Assembly (NCBI GenBank): GCA_942493055.1
Contig: OW818680.1
Location: forward strand, 2,232,001 to 2,296,000
From: CAIZQW01 sp942493055
GTDB taxonomy: Bacteria; Verrucomicrobiota; Kiritimatiellia; RFP12; UBA1067
Direction: 5' to 3'
Length of the DNA stretch: 64,000 bases
Part shown: positions 52,952 to 60,748 of the stretch, in pieces
Numbering within the stretch: position 1 is the stretch's first letter
Layout of the letters: each line of letters starts with the position of its first letter
The notes under the pieces: generated by a model
What the model saw: the letters and a program-made list of their open reading frames with translations, nothing else
What the model was told of the DNA's origin: nothing
Database searches by the model: none
Program-made: the position numbers and the translations under genes

Positions 52952-52978
52952 GAACTGGTCGCAATTTGCGACCAGTTC
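52952..52978. repeat. In-frame palindrome 5 (T-centred)
   Basis: A perfect palindrome with 13-base arms around a central T; left arm GAACTGGTCGCAA. It encodes NWSQFATSS, 33 bases after palindrome 4. Confidence 0.85.
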
Positions 52979-52980
52979 AT

Positions 52981-53060
52981 CGAAGCACAGAGGCACAGAG
53001 AAGAACAGTTTAGAACACCTATTTTTTCGTGCATTTAGTGTATTTCGTGGACAAAACTGA
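52981..53060. repeat. Dispersed-type simple repeat (CACAGAG and TTTAGTGTATTTCGTG units)
   Basis: AGCACAGAGGCACAGAGAAG is followed by CGTGCATTTAGTGTATTTCG, which on the minus strand reads as STKYTKCTKK. From memory such sequences recur between genes of many environmental bacteria. The segment forms the 3' end of the copy 4 remnant and marks the edge of the ORF6N insertion before atpB. Confidence 0.5.
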
Positions 53061-53096
53061 ACCCCGACCTGAAACCAAGTCATAGGAGCCCCAAAG

Positions 53097-54401
53097 ATGC
53101 ATAAACTTTATCATACCATCGACAACCTCGCAGGAAGCGTGATCCGGCTTCGCGCAGACGGGGTCAAGTATCGCGAACTCGCGCAGGTGACGTCGCGCAC
53201 AGGCACCTCCCTTGCGCAGGTGATCAAGCTTGACGGCAACAACGTCACGCTCCAGGTCTTCGCCGGAGCACGCGGGATCGCCACCGATGGACGGGTTCGC
53301 TTCCTGGGACACCCGATGCGCGTCTCCTTCTCAGACGCCTTGCTCGGACGCTCCTTCACGGGAAGCGCTCAGCCGCGCGACAAGGGGCCCCTCCTCACGG
53401 ACAACCTCATCGACATCGGCGGGCCGTCCGTGAATCCTGCCAAGCGCATCATGCCGCGCAACATGGTCCGCACGAACATCCCCATGATTGATGTCTTCAA
53501 CTCGCTCGTCGAGTCGCAGAAGCTCCCAGTCTTTGCACGCGCAGGCGAACCCTACAACGCCCTGCTCGCGCGCATCGCGCTCCAGGCGGAGGTCGACATC
53601 ATCGTCCTCGGCGGCATGGGACTCAAGTATGACGACTACCTCACCTTCCGCGACACGCTCGACGAGTCCGGCGCCCTCTCGCGCTCAGTCATGTTTGTGC
53701 ACACAGCCTCTGACCCCATCGTGGAGTGCATGCTCGTGCCGGATATCGCGCTCGCAACAGCCGAGCAGTTCGCGCTGCAGGGCAAGAAGGTGCTCGTGCT
53801 CCTGACAGACATGACCAGCTTTGCAGATTCCATGAAGGAGATCGCAATCACCATGGAGCAGATCCCCTCAAACCGCGGCTATCCTGGCGATCTCTATTCG
53901 CAGCTCGCCTCGCGTTATGAAAAGGCTGTGGACTTTGAAGGCGCGGGCTCCATCACGATTCTCGCCGTGACCACGATGCCGGGCGATGACGTGACCCATC
54001 CTGTACCGGACAACACCGGCTATATCACGGAAGGCCAGTTCTATCTGCGCAACGGACGCATCGAGCCCTTCGGCTCGCTGAGCCGTCTCAAGCAACAGGT
54101 CAACAAGAACACCCGCGACGATCACCGCACCATCATGGACGCCATGATTAAACTCTATGCGTCCTTTAAAGAGACGCAGGAAAAGCAGTCCATGGGCTTC
54201 CGCATGACCGAGTGGGACGGCAAGCTGCTCAAATACGGCGCACGTTTTGAAAAGGAGATGATGGAGCTCTCGGTCAACATCCCGCTTGAAAAGGCACTCG
54301 ACCTCGGATGGCAGATTTTAGCGGATTGCTTCAACTCCGACGAAGTCGGCATCCCTTCAAAGCTCATCGCTAAGTATTGGGCCAAAGAAAAAACGGCCTA
54401 G
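53097..54401 (+). CDS. atpB: V-type ATP synthase subunit B
   Basis: 434 residues, usual length for the noncatalytic B subunit. Seen are DGRVRFLGHPMRV, PVFARAGEPYNALLARIALQA in place of a P-loop, LLTDMTSFADSMKEIA, and EQIPSNRGYPGDLYSQLASRYEKA. AGGAG precedes ATG 53097. The next gene is a porin-like protein, so subunits D, I and K, which usually follow, are not here. Confidence 0.95.
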   Translation: MHKLYHTIDNLAGSVIRLRADGVKYRELAQVTSRTGTSLAQVIKLDGNNVTLQVFAGARGIATDGRVRFLGHPMRVSFSDALLGRSFTGSAQPRDKGPLLTDNLIDIGGPSVNPAKRIMPRNMVRTNIPMIDVFNSLVESQKLPVFARAGEPYNALLARIALQAEVDIIVLGGMGLKYDDYLTFRDTLDESGALSRSVMFVHTASDPIVECMLVPDIALATAEQFALQGKKVLVLLTDMTSFADSMKEIAITMEQIPSNRGYPGDLYSQLASRYEKAVDFEGAGSITILAVTTMPGDDVTHPVPDNTGYITEGQFYLRNGRIEPFGSLSRLKQQVNKNTRDDHRTIMDAMIKLYASFKETQEKQSMGFRMTEWDGKLLKYGARFEKEMMELSVNIPLEKALDLGWQILADCFNSDEVGIPSKLIAKYWAKEKTA

Positions 54402-54463
54402 AAGGTTCCAACTGTTTGTGCTACAATCAGCACAATTTCAACGCAAAACGAAAGGCAAAAACA

Positions 54464-55324
54464 ATGAAAACACTGAAGTTTTCCCCTGTATTCGCATCCC
54501 TCCTCACAGCATCCCTCTTCCTCGCTGGCTCCGGCTTTTCAGCAGAGGCGCCCGCCCCTACGACAGAGAAGAAGACCGAGGAAGCTGAAGTCACAAAAGA
54601 AGAAGCAGAGAGTTTATTTTCCTTCGACTTCTATGTGGATGTCTATTCTGCTTACGTCTGGCGCGGAGTCATCATCACCGAGGAACCAGTCTGGCAGCCG
54701 AATGCGTCCCTGGCAGCCAACTTCGGCGACTATGGCAGTCTCTCCGCAGCACTCTTTGCCAACTTCAATGCGACCACACGCGCGAATCGGAACCAGTGTG
54801 GCGGGCTTGATGAAATCGACTATGTGATCGGCTATGAGGTGGATGTCAGCTTCCTGACCCTCGGCATCGGGCACACGTGGTGGACCTTCCCCAGCGTGAC
54901 CGACAGCAGCTATGACCACAGTTCACGTGAAATCAACCTGAGCGCCGAGATCGACAATGAGTATGTCGTCCCCTTTGTCGAAGTGAACATTGACTATGCA
55001 GAAGCAGAAGGCCTTTACGGGCTGGCAGGTCTCCGCAAGGAGATCCAAGTCGTGGACCAGCTGATGGTGGGCGCGGAAGTCTCCCTCGGCGCCGGAACCA
55101 ATCCGTACACAGACTATTACTTCGGCAACAATAGCAAGACTGGCCTGGTGGACGGCAACATCGCGCTCTACACCCAGTTTGATATCACAGACAATCTCTA
55201 TGTCGGCGCTAAGCTGGTCTTCACAGCCGTGCTAGACAGCGACCTCCAGGATGTTTACCCCGAGTATGATCCGCAGGACAATCACATGATCTGGGGCGGC
55301 TTCACTTTGGGTGCCACCTTCTAA
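54464..55324 (+). CDS. TorF-like outer-membrane beta-barrel protein
   Basis: 286 residues from ATG 54464 (GAAAGG upstream); an in-frame extension to 54377 overlaps atpB and is rejected. Signal peptide ending GFSAEA, then a Glu/Lys/Thr-rich linker, then alternating amphipathic strands beginning FDFYVDVYSAYVWRGV and ending GGFTLGATF with a terminal Phe, as in outer-membrane barrels. The N-terminal strand with WRG resembles the TorF family. Transported compound unknown. Followed by a strong terminator. Confidence 0.7.
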   Translation: MKTLKFSPVFASLLTASLFLAGSGFSAEAPAPTTEKKTEEAEVTKEEAESLFSFDFYVDVYSAYVWRGVIITEEPVWQPNASLAANFGDYGSLSAALFANFNATTRANRNQCGGLDEIDYVIGYEVDVSFLTLGIGHTWWTFPSVTDSSYDHSSREINLSAEIDNEYVVPFVEVNIDYAEAEGLYGLAGLRKEIQVVDQLMVGAEVSLGAGTNPYTDYYFGNNSKTGLVDGNIALYTQFDITDNLYVGAKLVFTAVLDSDLQDVYPEYDPQDNHMIWGGFTLGATF

Positions 55325-55349
55325 GCAGCTTGCAGATACCATTAAAAAA

Positions 55350-55384
55350 GAAGCTCAGGCCGGATGCCTGAGTTTCTTTTTTTT
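55350..55384 (+). terminator. Rho-independent terminator after the porin-like gene
   Basis: An 11-bp stem GAAGCTCAGGC (55350-55360) / GCCTGAGTTTC (55366-55376) with a 5-base loop, followed by eight T. It probably ends the transcript that carries atpB. Confidence 0.92.
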
Positions 55385-55500
55385 CTAATCCGTGTTTTCC
55401 ATGCGTAAATCGTACACATTTCTGCGTCTAATGTACTAGCGACCTTTTGCCATTTCTGATAATCTAAAAACAATAAGAAATGTACAAAGAGGGGATAAGT

Positions 55501-56760
55501 ATGAGTTCAACAAATTACGCTCACGCGTTCAGCCGTCGGGGATTTCTTTTTCAAGCAGCCGCGCTCTCCACGGGCGCCCTTTACAGCAAGGCCTTTGCAA
55601 CGTCCATAGCGCCGTCAGCGTGTGTCACGCTGGGCTTCATCGGCGCCGGAAACCGGGCGACGCAAATGCTGCCCGTCTTTTTGAACATCCCTGATGTTCG
55701 CATCCTCGCGACCTGCGATGTGCGCCGGGAAAACCGTCAACGAGCAAAAGCCACAGCTGATGCCTTCTACGGAAACAAAGACTGCACCGCCTACCGCGAC
55801 TGTCGCGAACTGCTGGCGCGTCAGGACATCGACGCCGTCTATATCGCCACAGGCGACCGCTGGCACGCACAGATGTCCATCCTCGCCATGCAGGCCGGCA
55901 AGGATGTCTATTGCGAAAAGCCGACCTCCCTCTCGGTCCAGGAGGCCGAAGCCTTAAAGGCGGCAGCCCTGCGCTACGGGCGCATCTATCAGGGCGGATG
56001 CCAACGGCGTAACGTCGGCAATTTCATGATGGCGATAGAACTGGCCAAAAGCGGACGGCTCGGAAAACTCCAGACCCTCCATGCCGGCATGGCCGGCATG
56101 GGTACCTCCGAGAAGAACCACTTCCTGCCGACTGAACCCGAGCCTGACATGGATGAACTCGATTGGAACACCTGGGTCGGCCCCGCACCCTGGCGCCCTT
56201 TTAACAAGGGGTATTTACAGAGCTGGAAGAACAACAGGGACTTTCATGGCGATCTCTCCGAGTGGGGCTGCCACACCGTGGATCTCTGCCTGGTGGCCGC
56301 GGGACGGACCCGCACAGCGCCAACAACGTATTTCAAGGAGGAGGCGAATGTATTGTCCGCCTCCTTTGATGACAAGCTGAAAATCGTCATGCGCAGCAAA
56401 GGCTTCCGCTCCTCCTGCGCCGTCCGCTTTGAAGGTGACGAGGGCTGGGTCGAAACAGATGACAGCGGTGACATCGCCGTCTCCTCGCCTGCCCTGCTCG
56501 GCAACCGGAAGGTCAAAACTGAGAACTGGACACGTCCGGTCGCCCACCCGGCGGAATTCATCGCCTGCGTCAAATCGCGACTGCCCACCTCGGCTCCGGC
56601 AGAGGACCTCCACTTCGCTCATGTCTGTTGCCATGCGGCTACGATTGCCTACTACCTCGGACGCCCCTTGGAGTTTGATGTGAACGCACTGACCTTCAAG
56701 AAAGACCCTGAAGCCTCTCGGTCTCTCTATCGTCCCTGTCGCGCGCCCTGGCGCATCTAA
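55501..56760 (+). CDS. Tat-exported Gfo/Idh/MocA family oxidoreductase
   Basis: 419 residues from ATG 55501, which has GAGGGG upstream; ATG 55480 is rejected because it precedes this SD. A twin-arginine signal (SRRGFLFQAAALSTGA) is followed by the Rossmann motif GFIGAGNRATQML, the catalytic-type block VYCEKPTSLSVQEA, and a C-terminal beta-sheet domain with DLSEWGCHTVDL. The family oxidises or reduces sugars with a tightly bound NAD(P). Periplasmic Tat-exported members are frequent in PVC and Bacteroidetes sugar loci. It is 21 bases upstream of the HEAT/FG-GAP gene. Confidence 0.88.
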   Translation: MSSTNYAHAFSRRGFLFQAAALSTGALYSKAFATSIAPSACVTLGFIGAGNRATQMLPVFLNIPDVRILATCDVRRENRQRAKATADAFYGNKDCTAYRDCRELLARQDIDAVYIATGDRWHAQMSILAMQAGKDVYCEKPTSLSVQEAEALKAAALRYGRIYQGGCQRRNVGNFMMAIELAKSGRLGKLQTLHAGMAGMGTSEKNHFLPTEPEPDMDELDWNTWVGPAPWRPFNKGYLQSWKNNRDFHGDLSEWGCHTVDLCLVAAGRTRTAPTTYFKEEANVLSASFDDKLKIVMRSKGFRSSCAVRFEGDEGWVETDDSGDIAVSSPALLGNRKVKTENWTRPVAHPAEFIACVKSRLPTSAPAEDLHFAHVCCHAATIAYYLGRPLEFDVNALTFKKDPEASRSLYRPCRAPWRI

Positions 56761-56781
56761 ATATTTTTAAGGTAAACCCCC

Positions 56782-59682
56782 ATGAAAAAAACAATATCCC
56801 TGTGCGCCTCTCTTTTCGCAACCCTCCTCTTGGCTTCACCGGAAGAGCTGATCAAGCAACTGGCCTCCGACTCGCCAGCAGACCGTGATCTCGCCTATCA
56901 GCAACTGTTGACCAGCGTTCAACCCGAACAGATTCCACTGCTCAACCCTTTGCTGCAACAGCCTGTCTCCTTTGACACCGCGCTCTCCCTCTTGGAGGCG
57001 ATGAAGCATCCGTCTGCAGACCAGGCCATTGCACAGTCACTGGAAAAGGCGACAGGCGCGAAAGAGAAGACAGCGCTGCTGAATGTCTTGTCGCGGCGTC
57101 ACTATGCTGGCTCGCTCGCGTTTGCAAAGACACTCCTTCTTGACGGAAGTGCAGACGTCGCGTCCGCAGCCCTTCACTATTGCGCGCGCACAGGTGATGC
57201 AGCCACACTTCAAGCATTAGCCTCTGAAAAAAACTGTCCAGCCGATCTCCAGCTCGTGATCGCGGAGCGACTAACCGTCTTGGACCCAGCAGCCGCCATT
57301 CTTGGTTATGCGAAGCTCGCGGAAAACAAAGTTGCCCCTGACCCTCTGCGTCTTGCCGCACTGCGTGCACTGATCCTGCTCGATGAAAAGCAACAGCAAA
57401 AATGGATTGTCCTGGGACTCTCCTCCGACTCTGAAGTCTGGAGAGGGTCAACAGCGCAGGTCGCTTCAAAAGCTTCACCCGACACCATTGCTCGCGTCAT
57501 GAAGACAGTGCCTTCAGCAGGTCGCCTCCCCTTGTTAACCGCCGTTGCAAAGACAGGGAAGAAGGAAAACGGAGCGCTCTTCCGCTCCGTGCTCGCATCG
57601 GAGAGCAGCTCAGAAGAGCGCCTCATTGCTGTTCAGGGCCTTGGCGAAACCGGTGATGCAAAAGATGTGCCGACACTCATTAAGTTCATGGGAAGCGACC
57701 AGCCGCAACTTGCTGAAACAGCGCGGATCAGCCTTGGTAAACTTTCTGATAAGGCCGCGAACAAAGCCATCGCCAAACAACTGGATGCTGTGAAGCCGGA
57801 GCTTGCTGTCAAGCTGTTAGGCCTGCTGGCCGCACGACAGGCGACCGGTGTCAGCGACACCGTCGCCGACCTGCTGGAGCATGCTTCGCAAGAGGTCCGC
57901 ATCGCGGCTTATCAGGCATTGACGGTCTTAGCCACAGACGCGCACGTCAAAACGATTATCAAACAGGCCGCACCCATAACAGAGGCGCAGGAACAACAGG
58001 CAGCAGAGCGTACCATTATGGCTGTTGCACGCAGTTATCCGAAAGACGCTGTCAGCGCCATGATTGCGCGCTTTTCAAAAGCGGATGCGAACATGAAAGC
58101 CATCTTCATCCGGGCAACAGGGGTAGCGGACATCAAAGAGGGCCTCACCCTGTTGAAACAGGCGTTGTCTGAAAAAGAGGCGACCATTACGGATGAGGCC
58201 GTGCGTGTGCTTGCCGCATGGAAGCATCCCGCTGCAAGCCCGCAGCTTGAGCGTCTTCTCGCGGACTATCCGAACCCGCGCTTGCGTACGCTGGCCTTGC
58301 GCGGCTTCATCCGTCTGATCCCGCAAGAACCCAACAGCAAGGAACGCGCAAGGCAATGCGCGATCGCCACCCAGCAGGCGACACGACCCGAAGAGAAGCC
58401 CCTCCTCATCGACGCTTACGGGAGCGTGGCGACGCCAGAATCCGTTTCAGCGCTCAAAGCATTTCTTTCCGATGAGACCCTGAAGAAGGATGCTGTGCGC
58501 GCTTTGCGGAAGCTTGCGCAGACCCTGCCGGTCGATGCGCCTGATGTAGCCCCTGGAAGCTGGATTGGCAAGGTCGCCTTTGAAGCGAAACGCATTTCCA
58601 ACCACCGCTCGGAGGCCTGCAATGTCGCTGATTTCAATGGCGATGGCAAACTCGATATTTGCGCGGGTCCTTTCATCTATCTCGCGCCTGACTGGAAGCC
58701 GATCAAAATCCGCGAGGTCAGCTCGGATGTGAAAGAGGACGGCAAAGGCTATGCCGATGACTTCTGCAATCTGATCCTGGATGTCAATGGCGATGGAAAG
58801 CCTGACATCCTCTCCGCAGGCTGGTTCAGCAAGACCTCCTTCTGGTTCGAGAACACGGTCGGCAAAGAGGGCTTATGGCCTGTCCATACGATTGAAAAAC
58901 TCGGCAATCACGAGACCGGCTTGCTGGTGGATATTACAGGGGACGGCAAAGCGGAGGAGTTCATGCCTGTCGCCCGCGAGGCAGTCTGGTATGAGAGGAC
59001 TGAGACAAAGGGCGTCCCTGAGTTTAAGAAGTACGTCATCACCAATAAGCCGATGACGCTGGGCCTCGGCGCTGGAGATATCAATGGTGACGGGCGTCCG
59101 GATGTCATCTATCCGACGGCCTGGTTCCAGGCGCCTGAAAATCCTCGGACCGGAACCTGGATCGAACATCCGATCGCGCTCGGCGGGAAGAGCAACACCG
59201 TGGACCACATTTCAAATGCCATTGTCTTTGACATGAACAAAGACGGACTCAACGATATCATCACCAGCACCGCGCACAAACACGGCATCTGGTGGTATGA
59301 GCAGAAGCGGGATGCGGCCGGCACTATCTCATGGATTCAACACACCATTGACGACACCTGGAGCCAGGCGCACTATCTGCTGCTGGCTGACATCGACAAC
59401 GACGGCAAGAGCGAACTCATCACGGGCAAGCGCTTCATGGCGCACAATGGGAACGACCCTGATGAATTCGGCACCCAGTGTGTCTTCTATTACACCTTCA
59501 CGCCTGGCGCAAACCCCGTCTTCCGCAAACATGTCATCAGCTACGACGAAGGCATCAGCGCCGGGCTCAGCATCGTTGCCGTCGACATCGACAAAGACGG
59601 CGACCTCGACCTCGTCACTACTGGCAAATGGGGCGGACCCGTCATCTTCGAGAACAAGCTGATCGAACGTGGAGTCCATTAA
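56782..59682 (+). CDS. Secreted HEAT-repeat and FG-GAP/VCBS-repeat protein
   Basis: 966 residues with a signal peptide (MKKTISLCASLFATLLLASP). Residues about 20-590 are helical HEAT-like repeats (ERLIAVQGLGETGDAKDVPTL and similar). From about 610 on there is a beta-propeller-like region with calcium-type loops: DFNGDGKLD, DVNGDGKPD, DITGDGKAE, DINGDGRPD, DMNKDGLND, DIDNDGKSE and DIDKDGDLD, seven in all. The combination suggests extracellular protein or glycan binding. Probably cotranscribed with the Tat oxidoreductase. No enzymatic motif seen. Confidence 0.8.
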   Translation: MKKTISLCASLFATLLLASPEELIKQLASDSPADRDLAYQQLLTSVQPEQIPLLNPLLQQPVSFDTALSLLEAMKHPSADQAIAQSLEKATGAKEKTALLNVLSRRHYAGSLAFAKTLLLDGSADVASAALHYCARTGDAATLQALASEKNCPADLQLVIAERLTVLDPAAAILGYAKLAENKVAPDPLRLAALRALILLDEKQQQKWIVLGLSSDSEVWRGSTAQVASKASPDTIARVMKTVPSAGRLPLLTAVAKTGKKENGALFRSVLASESSSEERLIAVQGLGETGDAKDVPTLIKFMGSDQPQLAETARISLGKLSDKAANKAIAKQLDAVKPELAVKLLGLLAARQATGVSDTVADLLEHASQEVRIAAYQALTVLATDAHVKTIIKQAAPITEAQEQQAAERTIMAVARSYPKDAVSAMIARFSKADANMKAIFIRATGVADIKEGLTLLKQALSEKEATITDEAVRVLAAWKHPAASPQLERLLADYPNPRLRTLALRGFIRLIPQEPNSKERARQCAIATQQATRPEEKPLLIDAYGSVATPESVSALKAFLSDETLKKDAVRALRKLAQTLPVDAPDVAPGSWIGKVAFEAKRISNHRSEACNVADFNGDGKLDICAGPFIYLAPDWKPIKIREVSSDVKEDGKGYADDFCNLILDVNGDGKPDILSAGWFSKTSFWFENTVGKEGLWPVHTIEKLGNHETGLLVDITGDGKAEEFMPVAREAVWYERTETKGVPEFKKYVITNKPMTLGLGAGDINGDGRPDVIYPTAWFQAPENPRTGTWIEHPIALGGKSNTVDHISNAIVFDMNKDGLNDIITSTAHKHGIWWYEQKRDAAGTISWIQHTIDDTWSQAHYLLLADIDNDGKSELITGKRFMAHNGNDPDEFGTQCVFYYTFTPGANPVFRKHVISYDEGISAGLSIVAVDIDKDGDLDLVTTGKWGGPVIFENKLIERGVH

Positions 59683-59710
59683 GCACGAAAGAAATAGGCC
59701 ACCCATCCAC

Positions 59711-59864
59711 GATGCCCAATGGCGCTAAGATAAGCGTATGTGAGTCGTTTTATAGGCCGGAGTAGTCGATCTCCAAAACGCTCATTGTCGGCTCGCAAGA
59801 AACTGGGAGAACAGGCATCCTGCCTGTTTGTTGAATGCACAGGCAGGATGCCCAATGCCACTAA
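59711..59864. repeat. Intergenic direct and inverted repeat cluster
   Basis: GATGCCCAATGGCGCTAA at 59711-59728 recurs with two changes at 59847-59864. Between them lies a perfect 14-base inverted repeat, GGCATCCTGCCTGT (59814-59827) / ACAGGCAGGATGCC (59839-59852). It starts the 506-base gene-free gap 59683-60188. It could end transcription of the upstream gene or be a remnant of a small mobile element. Confidence 0.6.
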
Positions 59865-59926
59865 CTTTTCGAAGCCCGTTTCTTCTTTTTATTCAGTGTA
59901 AGCTTGTTGCAATCGAAGGGCTTACC

Positions 59927-60007
59927 CCCTGGGAACGCCGACGTCCTCGTCGGCCTTGACCGCCCACGCCACCTTTCTTGCCGACGCGGACGTCGGCGCT
60001 CCCAGGG
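59927..60007. repeat. Long inverted repeat (28-base arms)
   Basis: Arms 59927-59954 (starting CCCTGGGAACGCCGACGTCC) and 59980-60007 (ending GGACGTCGGCGCTCCCAGGG) pair almost fully, with few mismatches, around a 25-base loop. GC-rich relative to its surroundings. The size and form are like REP or MITE-type palindromic units. No ORF of note inside. Confidence 0.65.
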
Positions 60008-60014
60008 CAATAAG

Positions 60015-60058
60015 GTGGCGGAGCCGTCCCGGCTCCGGCGGGCAAGATGCCCGCGCTC
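60015..60058. repeat. Short GC-rich hairpins
   Basis: GGAGCC-gtccc-GGCTCC is followed directly by GCGGGCA-aga-TGCCCGC. They continue the hairpin-rich spacer downstream of the 28-base inverted repeat. No gene is visible from here to the toxin-antitoxin promoter. Confidence 0.5.
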
Positions 60059-60131
60059 CTTTGAGGGCAGCAATAGAAGGGAGCGTGGGCGGATCCCCGC
60101 CGGCAATAATTAAAAGCAAGAAAATAAGTCA

Positions 60132-60160
60132 TTGCAAAAGCATTACAAATGAAATACTAT
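60132..60160 (+). promoter_or_regulatory. Promoter of the toxin-antitoxin pair
   Basis: TTGCAA (60132-60137), a 17-base spacer, TACTAT (60155-60160), 28 bases before the antitoxin start. Such operons are usually repressed by their own antitoxin or complex at this position; no clear operator palindrome was picked out by eye. Confidence 0.5.
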
Positions 60161-60188
60161 AGACTTGTTTTTGAAAGGAAATGGACTT

Positions 60189-60446
60189 ATGAGTACGTCA
60201 ACATTACAGGTGCGACTGGACAATCGACTCAAGAAAGACGCGGATACCTTTTTTTCGGCAGCGGGACTGGATATCACCACTGCCGTCCGGATGTTCCTTC
60301 GGCAGGTCGTGATTCGGCAAGCCATCCCGTTTGATATTATTGCCGCCGATCCTTTTTATTCGATGACCAATCAAAGCGTTTTGAAGAAATCGATTCGACA
60401 ACTGGAAGCTGGCAAAGGTAAAGCCCATACGCTTATCAAGGAGTAG
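60189..60446 (+). CDS. RelB/DinJ-family antitoxin
   Basis: 85 residues from ATG 60189, preceded by AAAGGA. The N-terminal STLQVRLDNRLKKDADTFF forms the ribbon of a ribbon-helix-helix DNA-binding domain, followed by GLDITTAVRMFLRQVV, typical of RelB/DinJ. The C-terminal part (NQSVLKKSIRQLEAGK) should wrap the toxin. The toxin gene starts 3 bases after its stop. An in-frame start at 60165 is possible but lacks an SD. Confidence 0.88.
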   Translation: MSTSTLQVRLDNRLKKDADTFFSAAGLDITTAVRMFLRQVVIRQAIPFDIIAADPFYSMTNQSVLKKSIRQLEAGKGKAHTLIKE

Positions 60447-60449
60447 CCT

Positions 60450-60710
60450 ATGAATAAGGTCTTCTCAGATGAGGGATGGTCGGATTATCTCTTTTGGCAA
60501 ACCCAGGACAAAAAAACGCTGAAACGCATCAATGCCCTGCTACAAGATATTGAGCGCAATGGCCATCAAGGCATAGGCAACCCTGAGCTCCTTAAAGGAA
60601 TGTCAGGGTATTGGAGTCGACGTATCAATGAAAAGGATCGGCTGGTGTACAAGATAGAGGATGGCGAGATCTTGATCGCTCAATGCCGCACGCATTACGG
60701 CGATCATTAA
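60450..60710 (+). CDS. YoeB/Txe-family mRNA interferase toxin
   Basis: 86 residues, the usual size. The RelE-fold active-site residues of YoeB are recognisable: Glu46 in GNPELLKG, Arg64 in NEKDRLVY, and the C-terminal His82 in CRTHYGDH. GYWSRRI is also typical. It cleaves ribosome-bound mRNA and is neutralised by the RelB/DinJ-type protein encoded just upstream. Pairing a YoeB toxin with a DinJ-type antitoxin rather than YefM is common. Confidence 0.9.
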   Translation: MNKVFSDEGWSDYLFWQTQDKKTLKRINALLQDIERNGHQGIGNPELLKGMSGYWSRRINEKDRLVYKIEDGEILIAQCRTHYGDH

Positions 60711-60748
60711 CTTGTGAAAGGTGAGCCCTCACGCAAAGAGAATACACG

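Larger units (their letters stand above)
52764..53060 (+). pseudogene. ORF6N-family remnant, copy 4 (internal deletion and lost C-terminus)
   Basis: 98 codons. MSEATNLYAVK is joined directly to RNGKKLPNDFMFQLD, so the recognition part of the ORF6N domain is deleted, probably between the similar GTCAAAA and GTTAAACG sequences of an intact copy. It carries two palindromes (A- and T-centred). After SSKHRGTEKN it runs into an unrelated dispersed-type repeat and stops at 53060. Confidence 0.65.

Noticed and set aside
51323..52978. CRISPR array in the ORF6N region
   Set aside because: The repeats are irregularly spaced palindromes inside coding sequence with no spacers of constant length and no cas genes.
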